The position numbers and the translations under genes are program-made. Source: Hymenobacter baengnokdamensis (GTDB lineage Bacteria > Bacteroidota > Bacteroidia > Cytophagales > Hymenobacteraceae). Taken from it: DNA of 64,000 bases. How positions within the stretch are numbered: position 1 is the first letter of the stretch; every line of letters starts with the position of its first letter. The stretch spans positions 1,364,001 through 1,428,000 of the forward strand of contig NZ_CP044285.1 of the NCBI RefSeq assembly GCF_008728635.1. The letters run 5' to 3'. Below are positions 18,184 to 27,068 of the stretch, in pieces. The notes below the pieces were generated by a model that saw only the letters and a list, made by a program, of their open reading frames with translations, was not told the origin of the DNA and made no database searches.

Positions 18184-20751
18184 TTGCAGAAGGGACGTAG
18201 TATGCTTCTTTATTTCTTCATCTTCTGCATGGTGCCTCTTTACAATTACGCCCAACTGGCAGCCCGGAGCCTGTCTACTTTTAGAACCCGCTTCGTCCTG
18301 GGTGCCAGCCTGTGGCTGCTTGCCTGGGCTGGCGCACTTCCCGGCGCGGCTATCGCAAGGGTGGAGGCCAGCGTGCCCACCGTCCTCCCTGCCCTTGCGG
18401 CAGCCGCGCACCCGGCCCGCCTGACCGCCAGTGCCGGGCCGCTGACACTGGTAGGGAGTAGTACGACTGCTACTACCAGCCCGGTGAGCAGCAATAGCCC
18501 GACCAGTGTGGCGGTTGTCGGTAATTATGCTTATGTGCTTAACAGTAAGGGTGGTACTAATGGGGGTGCCATCCTGGCTTTCGATATCAGTACTCCGGCC
18601 GCACCGGCGCTGGCATCCGTTACGGCTTTACCAGATAACACCTACCCACACTACCTGGCGGCGGCCGGCAACCTGGTTACGGTATTAAACCTGAACGAGC
18701 AGTACGGACGCAATGGCGTGCAGGTATCGACTTTGGCAACGTATGATGCCACTACACCAACTACCGCGCTGCCGCAGCTAAGCAGCATTAACATTCCGGG
18801 TAATAATGTGGCGGGGTTGGGGATGACGGGTACTACGGCCTACACCCTGAGCGATAACTTCGGCGGTGGCGCCGGGACGGTAGCCGTGGTAGACCTGAGC
18901 GCCCCGGCCAGCCCCGTGCTCAGGCAAAATTCGAGTACCGGACACTACACCCCCACTGCCTTTGCCGTGAATGGGAGTGTCGCCCTCGCAGCCAGCAGCA
19001 GCTACGCGCCGGTAAACGTGATGACCCTGACGCCAACCACGGCCCCCAAGCGTGGGGAAGTATTGGTTGGCACAGATATTTATCCGAACAGCAACCGGGC
19101 GGTTGCCGTGGGCAGCACGCTGGGCGCAGTGCTGAACTTCAATACGCCATCGGCTCCCCTGCTCCAGGTACTCAATATCAGTAGCCCGACGCCCGTGCTG
19201 AAAGGAAGCCTGACGCTGGATGCCTCGGCCGGGGTGCTGACGATGGTAGACGACCACTTCGGCTACGTTCTCAACCAAGGTTCGGTCAACACGCTTCAGG
19301 TGCTGGATTTCAGCAATCCCAACGCGCCGTTTTCGGTGGGTAGCATCAGCACGAGCGCCACGCCGGCGGGCCTTACTGTCGTCGGCAGCTATGCTTACGT
19401 GACGTGTAACGACAATACCCTGCGCATCTTTAAGCTGGCGCTGGCCCCGGCCCTTACCGCCATCAGCCCCGGCGCCGAGCTGCCGGGCGCTACCATAACG
19501 CTCACCGGCACCAACTTCGCGGCTACTAGCAGCGTGTCGTTTGGGGGGGTGGCGGCCACCAACGTGGTCTTCAACTCCAGCACTTCGCTCACGGTAACCG
19601 TGCCGGGTAGTCTGGCCGCGGGTAGCAGCAGCGTAGTCGTTGGGACAAGTAGCGGCGTAAGCGCGAGTGCGCCGGCTTTTACGGTGCTGAATGTGTATAC
19701 CCCCAGCTTGCTGGCTACCTGCGCATCGGTAGTACCCGCCACGGCCAGTACCAACGATGGGCAGTGGCATTATCTGCTTACCGCTTCGGGGGAGGTAGTG
19801 CTGGCCTACAGCTATACCGGCGCTTCGCTCGGCAACCTGGCCGTCGATATGCTGGCTGCTGACCCAGCCGCGCCCGTACGCCAGGATGCCAAGGGCCGCA
19901 AGTATCTGGACCGCAACTTTCACCTCACGGCCAGTGGCGGGCGCTTCGATGGCCGCACGGTAGCGCTGCGATTCTTCGGGCTGAACAGTGAGTTTGCCCG
20001 TTTGCAGGCTGCCGACCCCACCGTAACGCTGGCGAGCCTTCATGCCACCCAATACAGCGGCCCCAATGAAGATTGTGACCTGAGCAATAATAGCGCCACG
20101 GGTGAGTTCCGGGCCCTGTCCGCTCCGGCGAGCATCCCCAGCGGAGCCCCCTGGTTTGTGGCCAACGTAACAGTAGCCGACCATTTTTCCGAGTTTTACC
20201 TGACTGGCAGCAGCTCCCCGCTTCCTGTGGAGCTGGTCAGCTTTACGGCTACCATCCAACGTGCTGCCACCGTGCAGCTAAGCTGGACAACGGCTACCGA
20301 GCTGAACAATGACTATTTTGTGGTGGAACGCAGCCGCGACGGCCAGCTATTCAGCCAGATTGGGCAGGTAGCTGGTGCCGGCAGCAGTGCCTTGCCCCAT
20401 ACCTACGCCCTGACCGATGCCGCCTTGCCTGCCGGTAGCCCCGTGGTCTATTATCGGCTGCGGCAGGTAGATATCGGGGGGCGCGTGGCTTATTCACCGG
20501 TGCGGGCCGTCGAGCCAGGCTTCTGGCCGGGCGGGCTGCAAGTATCACCAAACCCCGCAGCCGCGCAGCTTACCGTTACCGGCATCGCAGCGCAGGCCGC
20601 AGTTGAGGTCTATAACGTGACGGGCCAGCTCGTGCAGCGCGCATCGGCCGATGCCAGCGGCACCGGCCAGGTGTCGCTGCCGGCCGGCTTGCCGGCCGGC
20701 GTGTACCTGGTGCGCAGCGGCACGCAGGCTCAGCGAATAGTGGTAGAGTAA
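18184..20751 (+). CDS. Secreted propeller/TIG-domain protein with T9SS sorting domain
   Basis: Up to 855 residues. The start is uncertain (18184, or in-frame ATG at 18202 or 18229); the hydrophobic export stretch FVLGASLWLLAWAGALPGAA lies 35-60 residues in, so a later start would give a more usual signal peptide. Residues about 90-420 show propeller-like repeats of the LVIVD kind (VAVVGNYAYVLNSKGG, LTVVGSYAYVTCNDNTLRIFK). Residues about 425-505 are an IPT/TIG Ig-like domain (LTAISPGAELPGATITLTGTNF). A PKD/Ig-like segment with ELVSFTATIQ...VQLSWTTATELNNDYF follows, then a C-terminal T9SS type A domain (QVSPNPAAAQLTV, LPAGVYLVRSG). Exported, surface or secreted. Function unknown. Confidence 0.75.
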   Translation: MQKGRSMLLYFFIFCMVPLYNYAQLAARSLSTFRTRFVLGASLWLLAWAGALPGAAIARVEASVPTVLPALAAAAHPARLTASAGPLTLVGSSTTATTSPVSSNSPTSVAVVGNYAYVLNSKGGTNGGAILAFDISTPAAPALASVTALPDNTYPHYLAAAGNLVTVLNLNEQYGRNGVQVSTLATYDATTPTTALPQLSSINIPGNNVAGLGMTGTTAYTLSDNFGGGAGTVAVVDLSAPASPVLRQNSSTGHYTPTAFAVNGSVALAASSSYAPVNVMTLTPTTAPKRGEVLVGTDIYPNSNRAVAVGSTLGAVLNFNTPSAPLLQVLNISSPTPVLKGSLTLDASAGVLTMVDDHFGYVLNQGSVNTLQVLDFSNPNAPFSVGSISTSATPAGLTVVGSYAYVTCNDNTLRIFKLALAPALTAISPGAELPGATITLTGTNFAATSSVSFGGVAATNVVFNSSTSLTVTVPGSLAAGSSSVVVGTSSGVSASAPAFTVLNVYTPSLLATCASVVPATASTNDGQWHYLLTASGEVVLAYSYTGASLGNLAVDMLAADPAAPVRQDAKGRKYLDRNFHLTASGGRFDGRTVALRFFGLNSEFARLQAADPTVTLASLHATQYSGPNEDCDLSNNSATGEFRALSAPASIPSGAPWFVANVTVADHFSEFYLTGSSSPLPVELVSFTATIQRAATVQLSWTTATELNNDYFVVERSRDGQLFSQIGQVAGAGSSALPHTYALTDAALPAGSPVVYYRLRQVDIGGRVAYSPVRAVEPGFWPGGLQVSPNPAAAQLTVTGIAAQAAVEVYNVTGQLVQRASADASGTGQVSLPAGLPAGVYLVRSGTQAQRIVVE

Positions 20752-21053
20752 GCTGGGATATTTTTGCATACTGCCCGCCATCACGCATGCGTAGAGCAGG
20801 GAGTATCTACAACGCCTTCATTCGCGGCGCGCCAGGCTGCGCGTACACCGAGGCCAGGGGAAGCTGTTTGCTTGCTGCCGTAGCCCGCCGTCCCGCCTAA
20901 GGCGGAATCCGGGTCCAGTGTACGGATTTTGTTTTTGCGTTCGCTCACGAGCCCCTACGCTGCTTGATGCGCGGAATGAAAAGAAGAGGGGAAGCCAGTC
21001 TGGTAAAATATGTGCACTGGCCCCGAATCTGCGCTAAGGCGCAGTAATAGCGC

Positions 21054-21236
21054 TCATGCAAATTGGCCCGTGAGCTGGCCACCTACGCTTAGCCTGGGGC
21101 CGCCCAGCGTTCGGCACCGACTGCGCGAGTAGGCGCGGCTCATGCCGGGTATGGCCATGCCGGGCACTCCGCTCATAGCCATGCCGGCCATGTGGTGCGC
21201 GTAGCTGGTATTGGTGGTGGAGCTGGCTAGGAGCAC
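21054..21236 (-). pseudogene. Degenerate His/Met-rich (copper-type) ORF
   Basis: A 60-codon stretch reads SYAHHMAGMAMSGVPGMAIP then GMSRAYSRS before losing protein-like character. Met/His/Gly-rich segments of this kind occur in copper-binding periplasmic and outer-membrane proteins of Bacteroidota. The codons after it look frameshifted, and no start with a signal peptide is seen, so I treat it as a decayed fragment. Its place next to a Cys-rich copper-type protein supports a former copper cluster. The rest of 20752-21554 shows only a short palindrome (CCGCCTAAGGCGG near 20895) and no gene. Confidence 0.4.
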
Positions 21237-21554
21237 TGTGGCGCGGCGGGCGGCACGGCGTTGGCCGTGGGGTATGCTGGGCCAGGGCTGGCGCCTCTGC
21301 CGCTAAGTAAGCAGCTTTTCTCCTCTGAGTGCGCGTAATCAACTACGCATTATAACGGCAAAGCCCTGCCCGTAGCAGCCTGCCCACCCGGCAAGGTTTA
21401 GGGCAGAAGGGGCCCTCAATTCGGGCGTACACCCGGCTAGCCCCGGATTTTGCACGTGCCAGGCCCGTACCTTATACTACCATCGGGCTAGCCTGCGTCG
21501 TACAACAGACACGCGCTGACCACGAAGGCCAGCGGCTACTTACCCCACTGTTTT

Positions 21555-21890
21555 ATGAAAAACGCTCCTGCCGATTACCGCTCCCTGCTCGATGCCCTGG
21601 CCCGCTGCGTAGCTGCCTGCGAATACTGTGCCGATGCCTGCCTGGGCGAAGATAACATTCAGGTGATGGTGCCTTGCATCCGTACCGACCGCGACTGCGC
21701 CGATATCTGCCGGCTCACGGCCGCTTTTATCGCCCGCAATTCGCCCCACGCCCCGCACATTATCAAGGAGTGCATCGAGCTTTGCCAGAAGTGCCACGAT
21801 GAGTGCGCCAAGCACCAGCACAGCCACTGCCAGCAGTGCGCCCAGGCCTGCCAGGAGTGCCTGGAAGCTTGCCGCGCCTACGCAGCCTAG
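21555..21890 (+). CDS. Cys-rich four-helix copper-binding protein (DUF326/Csp-like)
   Basis: 111 residues with about 16 cysteines in helical spacings: CVAACEYCADAC, CIRTDRDCADIC, CIELCQKCHDECAKHQ, CQQCAQACQECLEAC. This is the pattern of DUF326 four-helix bundles related to copper storage proteins, which load Cu(I) inside the bundle. No signal peptide, so it would be cytosolic. A His-rich loop (KHQHSH) lies in the last third. The convergent neighbour at 21973 carries a metal-binding N-terminus, so both probably belong to copper homeostasis. The metal is inferred from the family. Confidence 0.8.
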   Translation: MKNAPADYRSLLDALARCVAACEYCADACLGEDNIQVMVPCIRTDRDCADICRLTAAFIARNSPHAPHIIKECIELCQKCHDECAKHQHSHCQQCAQACQECLEACRAYAA

Positions 21891-21915
21891 CGCCTGTCTC
21901 CATCAAAGCTGTCAC

Positions 21916-21959
21916 CTACCAAAAAGGCCCTGCTTGTGCAAGCAAGGCCTTTTTGGTAG
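21916..21959. terminator. Bidirectional terminator between convergent copper-type genes
   Basis: CTACCAAAAAGGCC (21916-21929) pairs with GGCCTTTTTGGTAG (21946-21959). The built-in A and T runs give a T-stretch in both directions. Confidence 0.8.
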
Positions 21960-21972
21960 TGCATGCACAAGC

Positions 21973-22545
21973 CTACCCTAGCGCATCCATCGACAGGCGC
22001 TCGGGCTGGAGCATGCGGCGGAACTCGCTTACCGAGCGGCCGGTCACCTGCCGGAACTGGTTGCTCAGGTGCTGGCCCGAGCTGTAGCGCAGCTGGTCGG
22101 CAATCTGCACCAGCGTCATTTCGCCGTAGCTGAGCAGCTCCTTCACGCGCTCTATCTTCATGCGAATGAGGTACTTCTCGATAGTCAGGTTGGCCGTGCG
22201 CGAGAATACCTTGCTCAGATGCGAGTAGGTGGTAGCAAAGCGGTCGGCCAGAAAGGCTGACGTGGTGAGGGGCGCCGGCGCGGTGCGCAGGTGCTCCAGG
22301 TACTCCTGCAACACAGCTTTGATTTGCTCGGTCAGCTGCTCGGCCCGGTCGAGCAGCACGTCGAAGCCCGCTTCGCGCAGCAGCGGGGCTACCACGCGGG
22401 GGTCGACGGGGGTGCTGGGCGCTAGCTGGGCGCGGCCAAGCGTGACATCGGTGGGCTCGTAGCCGGCCTTAACCAGCAGACTCTGAACCGCCTCAACGCA
22501 ACGCGGGCAAACCATGTTTTTGATGTGCAGCAGGGTGGTTTTCAC
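21973..22545 (-). CDS. AraC-type regulator with HMA-like metal-binding N-terminus
   Basis: 190 residues, ATG at 22545. Residues 1-65 look like a heavy-metal-associated (HMA) ferredoxin-like fold: LHIKNMVCPRCVEAVQSLL carries the CxxC metal site (Cys13, Cys16). Residues 90-185 are an AraC/XylS helix-turn-helix pair: FATTYSHLSKVFSRTANLTIEKY and LVQIADQLRYSSGQHLSNQFRQVTGRS. No other ligand domain is present, so the HMA part is the likely sensor, binding copper or a similar soft metal. It lies 9 bp downstream of the small membrane protein gene (same operon) and converges with the Cys-rich protein gene. Confidence 0.8.
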   Translation of the reverse strand: MKTTLLHIKNMVCPRCVEAVQSLLVKAGYEPTDVTLGRAQLAPSTPVDPRVVAPLLREAGFDVLLDRAEQLTEQIKAVLQEYLEHLRTAPAPLTTSAFLADRFATTYSHLSKVFSRTANLTIEKYLIRMKIERVKELLSYGEMTLVQIADQLRYSSGQHLSNQFRQVTGRSVSEFRRMLQPERLSMDALG

Positions 22546-22554
22546 GGAATAGAA

Positions 22555-22914
22555 TTAGGGTAAAGTGGTAGAAGTGCGTGGTGCCGACGGCCGACGAGCC
22601 GGCAGACTGGTCCGACGCGCCGGGGGTGGGGTAGGGCCGCCCGACCAGCCTTTGCCAAACCAGTGCGTAGTAGCCCAGCCTATAAACGGAATTATGGCCA
22701 GAAAAGTAATGGCTAACAGGCAAAATCCCAGAAAAAAGGCTGCACCAAGCCGCCCAAAAAAACGGTCGCTTACTCCGAATAAGTACCCTATCAGGCTGCT
22801 GCTCAATACAAAGCTGATAGCCGCCAGGATGCCTACCCGCCGCCAGTTATAGGCACCCAGGCGGCGGCGCAGGCGTTGAGACAGCGGTAGGGGAGCAGGA
22901 GCGGAGCGGGCCAT
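22555..22914 (-). CDS. Small two-helix membrane protein
   Basis: 119 residues, ATG at 22914. Two hydrophobic helices (VGILAAISFVLSSSLIGYLF near 27-47 and LGAAFFLGFCLLAITFLAII near 56-76) follow a basic N-terminus; the tail is Pro/Arg-rich. It is the first gene of a two-gene unit with the HMA-AraC regulator. On the minus strand TAAATTTG (22929-22922) fits a -7 box and would put the transcript start almost at the ATG. No family recognised. Confidence 0.6.
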   Translation of the reverse strand: MARSAPAPLPLSQRLRRRLGAYNWRRVGILAAISFVLSSSLIGYLFGVSDRFFGRLGAAFFLGFCLLAITFLAIIPFIGWATTHWFGKGWSGGPTPPPARRTSLPARRPSAPRTSTTLP

Positions 22915-23093
22915 GAGGCCACAAATTTATTACGGCGGTCGCTAGTATCGCGTGGGCACCTGCCGCGAGTCCGGTTTTTATGGGGGGCCGGGGCCCAAAT
23001 GACGGTGTATTTTAACTCAGGTGTTACCTTAGCGCGCCACTTTTCCTCACTGCCGGCTGCTTGCTGAGCAGCCAACCTAGTATTTAAGACTTT

Positions 23094-23363
23094 ATGAATA
23101 GCCGCACTTATCGCCTTTTGGGTTTGGCCCTGGCCTGTTCCTCGTTGCTTAGCGCTTGTAGCGATAAGGCCAAACCGGGGTCTGTCAATGTCGAGATGGG
23201 GTCCGTTAAAGGAGAGTATGCCAGTCCGCACCAGGGCACGCCCAATGGCGACTCGCTCGCGGCCGGCCTCAGCCGCGATACCACGCATTACCCCACTGGT
23301 AAGCAGCTCTATAAGGAGTCGGGCCGCTCGACCGACCGCAACCGCGACGGAGTGGCAGATTAA
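23094..23363 (+). CDS. Small lipoprotein, unknown function
   Basis: 89 residues, ATG at 23094. Signal peptide with lipobox LLSAC (Cys22). The mature part is short, hydrophilic and ends in GRSTDRNRDGVAD, an Asp-rich end that resembles a single calcium-binding (EF-hand/dockerin-like) loop. No partner gene; a strong terminator follows. Confidence 0.65.
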   Translation: MNSRTYRLLGLALACSSLLSACSDKAKPGSVNVEMGSVKGEYASPHQGTPNGDSLAAGLSRDTTHYPTGKQLYKESGRSTDRNRDGVAD

Positions 23364-23382
23364 CATGCCCCTTGACTGCCGC

Positions 23383-23429
23383 CTAAGCAAAAGCGGGTCG
23401 CCCCGGTGGGGCGACCCGCTTTTGCTTAG
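23383..23429. terminator. Perfect 22-bp hairpin between convergent genes
   Basis: 23383-23404 (CTAAGCAAAAGCGGGTCGCC and two more bases) is the exact reverse complement of 23408-23429, with a 3-base loop. It sits between the stops at 23363 and 23448 and probably ends both transcripts. Confidence 0.75.
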
Positions 23430-23447
23430 ACTGCCGGCTAAGCTGGG

Positions 23448-24491
23448 TTAATTAAATACGAAGCCGTTGGGACCCACCTTCACCTCAAACGAGTCGATGG
23501 GTGCGCCGCCGGCGGCCGGGTAGCGCAGAAAGCGGCCGTTGGTGGTATAGCCCGTTGAGATAGCGCCGAAAATAGTGTTATCGCGGGGGTCGATGCCAAA
23601 GCCGTTGAAATTACGCCGGATGAAGGGCGTGGCGGGCAAGGCTGTGGCGGTGGTGCTTAGCTGGTACTCAGCTCCGTTGTAGCTGTAGTAGAGCTGGGTT
23701 TTGTCGGGGCTGATGCGCAGCTGGGCCGGGCCGCTGCTGGCAAAGGGCAGCGTTAGCTGCGCCGTGGTGCTGCCCGGTGCGAAGCGCACCAGCGCGGCCG
23801 GTGGCGTACTGCTGGCCCCGTAGGGCTGCGAGCACAGGGCCCAGAGGTTGCCGGCCTGGTCGGCTACCACCGTTTTCGGTCCGGCTGTGAGGGTCACAGT
23901 TGAGGTTACTTTGTTGGTTGTTGCGTCGATAACCGATACGGTATTGTCGTAGCTGTTAGGCACATAGAGCAGGCCGTTGAGGGCAAGCAGCCGCTCGGGG
24001 CAGCGGCCCACCGTAATGCTGTCGATAACCGTGTTGCTGGTCAGGTCGAGCACCATCACCTTGCCGGGCAGGTAGCCGGTGTAGGGGCCGCGCCACGAGC
24101 TAACGTAGCCCCGCGTGGCCGAAGTAGCGGCGAAATATCGTGGCTGCCGAATATTGCGCAGCGTGGCTACGGACTTAAAATCGGGCAGGCTCACGACCTC
24201 TACTTTGTTGGAGGCATTCACGCAGATGTAGCCGCGCTGGCCCACGATACCCATATCCTGCACCACGTCGCCAAGCTTGGCCCCGCCGTTGGCACTGGCG
24301 AAAGCATCGACGGCCAGGGTTTTGGTCGATTTGTCGAACGCACTGACTGCTCCGTCGCCTTTCTGGAACTGGCCTTCACTAAGAATATACACGCCGGTAG
24401 TAGCCGGCACGGCGGGGGTGGGGTTGCTTTTGGGGTCGCAGCCCGCCAGCGCAAGGCCACCAAGCAAAAGCACGAGCAAAGATTTTTTCAT
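23448..24491 (-). CDS. BtuG-like surface beta-propeller lipoprotein
   Basis: 347 residues, lipobox LALAGC (Cys18). The mature protein is a YncE/DUF5074-type propeller: repeated blades such as GYICVNASNKVEVVSL, VMVLDLTSNTVIDSITVGRC, LLYVPNSYDNTVSVIDATTN and LYYSYNGAEYQL. In Bacteroides the propeller lipoprotein BtuG next to BtuB captures vitamin B12 at the cell surface. Here the gene is second in a riboswitch-controlled operon, 49 bp after a BtuB-like receptor, so the same role is a good inference. Sequence identity to BtuG cannot be judged here. Confidence 0.75.
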   Translation of the reverse strand: MKKSLLVLLLGGLALAGCDPKSNPTPAVPATTGVYILSEGQFQKGDGAVSAFDKSTKTLAVDAFASANGGAKLGDVVQDMGIVGQRGYICVNASNKVEVVSLPDFKSVATLRNIRQPRYFAATSATRGYVSSWRGPYTGYLPGKVMVLDLTSNTVIDSITVGRCPERLLALNGLLYVPNSYDNTVSVIDATTNKVTSTVTLTAGPKTVVADQAGNLWALCSQPYGASSTPPAALVRFAPGSTTAQLTLPFASSGPAQLRISPDKTQLYYSYNGAEYQLSTTATALPATPFIRRNFNGFGIDPRDNTIFGAISTGYTTNGRFLRYPAAGGAPIDSFEVKVGPNGFVFN

Positions 24492-24540
24492 AAAAAAAAG
24501 TGCCGGAAGTAATCGGCCAGAAAAAGTAAGGAATTGATAA

Positions 24541-26553
24541 TCAGTGATAATTAAGCCGTAGCGATACCGTGCAGGCCCGCGGCGGCGCGGGCCGCGCCGG
24601 GTAGCTCTCGTAGCTATGGTTGAGTAGGTTGGTGCCTTGCAGCAGCAGCGTGAGGCTGGTGCGGCCAGGCAGCGCCATGCTGCGGCCCAGCGTAGCGCTA
24701 AGCAGCCCTACTGCCGGCAGAAAGCCGTCGCCCGAGGCATCGGTGTACACGTAGCTGGTGAAGGTGTAGGCCGCGCTGGCCAGCCAGCCGCGCCACTGGT
24801 GGTCGGTGGTGAGCGTGGCCCGGTGCAGCGGCACATAGGCCAGCTGAATGCCGGTGGGGTCGGTGTCGGCGGCTACGTCCTGGGTTTTCTGGGTTTGGGT
24901 AAAGCTGTAAGCCAGCCGGCCGGCTGCCCGGTAGCGGCCCCGGCGCAGCCGCAGCGCCGTGCTGGCTTCGAGGCCCTGGCTGCGCACCTGGCGCAGGTTG
25001 CGCGGCGAATAAGTGCCGCCCGGCCCCAGCGGCAGCCACTGCACCCAATTATCAACGAGCTGGTGAAAAGCCGTCAGCTCGGTTTCGAGCGCCAGTGCCG
25101 GGGCCAGCCGCGCCCGGTGGCGCAGGCCCAGCTCGTAGCCCATGCCCGATTCCGGGCGCAAATCGGGGTTGCCGCCCGGCTGCCAGTAGCGCTCGTTGAG
25201 CGTAGGGGCGCGGTAGGTGCGCGAGGCGCTGGCTTTCAGGGTGAGGCCCGGCCGGGTGGCGGCCAGTGAGTCGGTGGCGGCTGCCTGGTAGAGGTCCCAC
25301 TCGGCGCCCACGGTAGGCGCGAGCGGAGCCAGCCCGGCCGGCAGCGCCGCCTGGCGCAGGTTGGCCGATAAGCGCAGCGCCGGGCGCGGGTCGTAGCGCA
25401 GCAGCGCGAAAGCGGCGGCCCGGTTTTCGGTTATCGGCTCGGGGCCGTAGCCATCGGCCACGGCCGCAAAGTGCTGCGCCTCCAGGCCCAGGCGCAGGCT
25501 GGCCCGCGGGCCCAGCGGGGCCGTGTACTCCGCCTGGCTTTGGGTGGTGCGCACCCGCGAGTTGCTGACCGCCCCCTGGTCGGAGTAATTGATAATATCC
25601 TCAAACCATGCGCCGCGCACGCTCCACTGGCCACCACCCGTGGTAGCCCGCCGGTAGCCCAGCACCAGGCGGTGGCTTTGGTCGAGCTCACGGGCATTAG
25701 AGCCCGCTACTCCGGTGCCCTGCTGAATCTCGCGGTCGGTATCGGTCAGCCACACGGTCGCGGTCAGCTCGCCGGCTGCGCCCACGCGCCAGGCCAGGTC
25801 GGGGCTGAAGCTCCATTGGTGCCGCAGGGCCGCGTTTTGCATGGTGTAGCGCACCAGTCCGGCGGGCTCGCGCAGCAGGTAGGGGTAGTTATTATCGGCG
25901 TGGCGGTAGCTGGCCGCTACGCGCACCGCCACCCCTGCGCTGGCCGTGCGGGCTTCCAGGCTACCGCCATGCAGGCCAAAGCTGCCCGCATCGGCCTGCA
26001 CGCTGCCCCGCAGGCCGGGCCGCCAGTCGGGGTCAGTGCGCAGCAGGATGGCCCCGCCCACCGCGCCGCTGCCGTAGAGCGCTGCCGCCGGGCCGGCCTG
26101 CACCGCCAGCTGGGTAGTGCCGCTGACGGGCAGCAGCGCCAAATCGTTTTGCCCCAGCGTGGGCAGCGTAATATTCAAGCCATTCCAGAGCACGGCCGTG
26201 TGCTGGGCCGATGTGCCGCGCAGCGAGATGGCTGCCAGCTGCCCCGGCCCGTAATTCTTGATATACAGCCCTTCGCGTGCGCCCAGCACGTCGGCCGCTG
26301 TGCCGCCCCTGTACTGCGCCAGCACCGCCGAATCAACCTCCAGGCGCCGGCTGCCCACGGCAAAGCGCTCGGGCCGCACGCCGCGTACCTGCGCCTCGGG
26401 CAGCCGGTGCCGCCGCGTGGTAAGGGTGTCGGCCCGCGGGGCGGTCTGGCAGTAAGCGGTGCTGGCGTTGGCCGCCAGCGCTACCAGCGCGCACGCCTGC
26501 CACCGGCACCGCCCACCAGGGCTACTGGCAGAAAGAAAGTTAAAAATTAACAC
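24541..26553 (-). CDS. btuB: TonB-dependent receptor, probable cobalamin (BtuB-like)
   Basis: 670 residues, GTG start at 26553. An export signal (ACALVALAANASTAYCQ) is followed by a plug domain (residues about 50-170) with LRGTSAQHTAVLWNGLNI and AALYGSGAVGGAILLRT, both typical of TonB-dependent receptors, then a 22-strand-type barrel ending in CTVSLRLNYH. No CarboxypepD_reg domain precedes the plug, unlike SusC-type receptors, and this fits BtuB-like proteins. The cobalamin riboswitch 170 bp upstream assigns the substrate. The next gene is a BtuG-like lipoprotein. Confidence 0.85.
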   Translation of the reverse strand: MLIFNFLSASSPGGRCRWQACALVALAANASTAYCQTAPRADTLTTRRHRLPEAQVRGVRPERFAVGSRRLEVDSAVLAQYRGGTAADVLGAREGLYIKNYGPGQLAAISLRGTSAQHTAVLWNGLNITLPTLGQNDLALLPVSGTTQLAVQAGPAAALYGSGAVGGAILLRTDPDWRPGLRGSVQADAGSFGLHGGSLEARTASAGVAVRVAASYRHADNNYPYLLREPAGLVRYTMQNAALRHQWSFSPDLAWRVGAAGELTATVWLTDTDREIQQGTGVAGSNARELDQSHRLVLGYRRATTGGGQWSVRGAWFEDIINYSDQGAVSNSRVRTTQSQAEYTAPLGPRASLRLGLEAQHFAAVADGYGPEPITENRAAAFALLRYDPRPALRLSANLRQAALPAGLAPLAPTVGAEWDLYQAAATDSLAATRPGLTLKASASRTYRAPTLNERYWQPGGNPDLRPESGMGYELGLRHRARLAPALALETELTAFHQLVDNWVQWLPLGPGGTYSPRNLRQVRSQGLEASTALRLRRGRYRAAGRLAYSFTQTQKTQDVAADTDPTGIQLAYVPLHRATLTTDHQWRGWLASAAYTFTSYVYTDASGDGFLPAVGLLSATLGRSMALPGRTSLTLLLQGTNLLNHSYESYPARPAPPRACTVSLRLNYH

Positions 26554-26726
26554 GAACTAAATTTTCAGCTGAAAATTCAGTCCAAAACCCTGTCGAAACT
26601 TTGGGCCGAAGCCAAAAACCACGCCGGGGCTGAGGCCGAAAGCCGTTGCGCCGCGCGGCTCCCCAGGGGCCGCGCCGAGCAGTCGCTCTCTGTCTCCGCT
26701 CGTCCTCCGCGAGCGCTGAACCTGTG

Positions 26727-26924
26727 AGTGCCCTGGCAGGTCTCCTGGCTTGCGCTGCCGGGTGGGCGGCCTTCCCGCTGCGCTGATTATCAACTTGATA
26801 ACCAACGCCGGCAGTGGCTTGGGGTGCCCACCCCGATGTAGCGCGTACAGTTGCGGGGACAGCTCCGGCATCGAACCGGATTCCCTTTTCAACCTCGCTC
26901 CGTGGGTAGGAGTCTGGTCACCGT
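26727..26924 (-). promoter_or_regulatory. Cobalamin (B12) riboswitch
   Basis: On the minus strand the leader contains the conserved core: GGGAATCCGGTTCGATGCC, then GGAGCTGTCCCCGCAACTGT, then GCCACTGCCGGCG, and the B12 box GCAAGCCAGGAGACCTGCC at 26733-26751. These elements are in the order of class I AdoCbl riboswitches. It should lower expression of the btuB-btuG operon when B12 is plentiful. Confidence 0.93.
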
Positions 26925-26931
26925 GGCGGGG

Positions 26932-26939
26932 CAAAGATA
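26932..26939 (-). promoter_or_regulatory. -7 box TATCTTTG of the B12 operon
   Basis: Matches TAnnTTTG and would start the transcript a few bases before the riboswitch. The -33 region has no TTG. Confidence 0.55.
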
Positions 26940-27068
26940 AGTGCTTTGCACCCGGAAAGTGCGTGGGGCTGGCCGGGCTGCCGCCGGGCTGGTGGCGTTT
27001 TGCGTACATACCCAGGCTTCGCAGCGTCTTTTCTTCGGCAGCCCAGCCGGCGCTTTACCGGCCCACTC

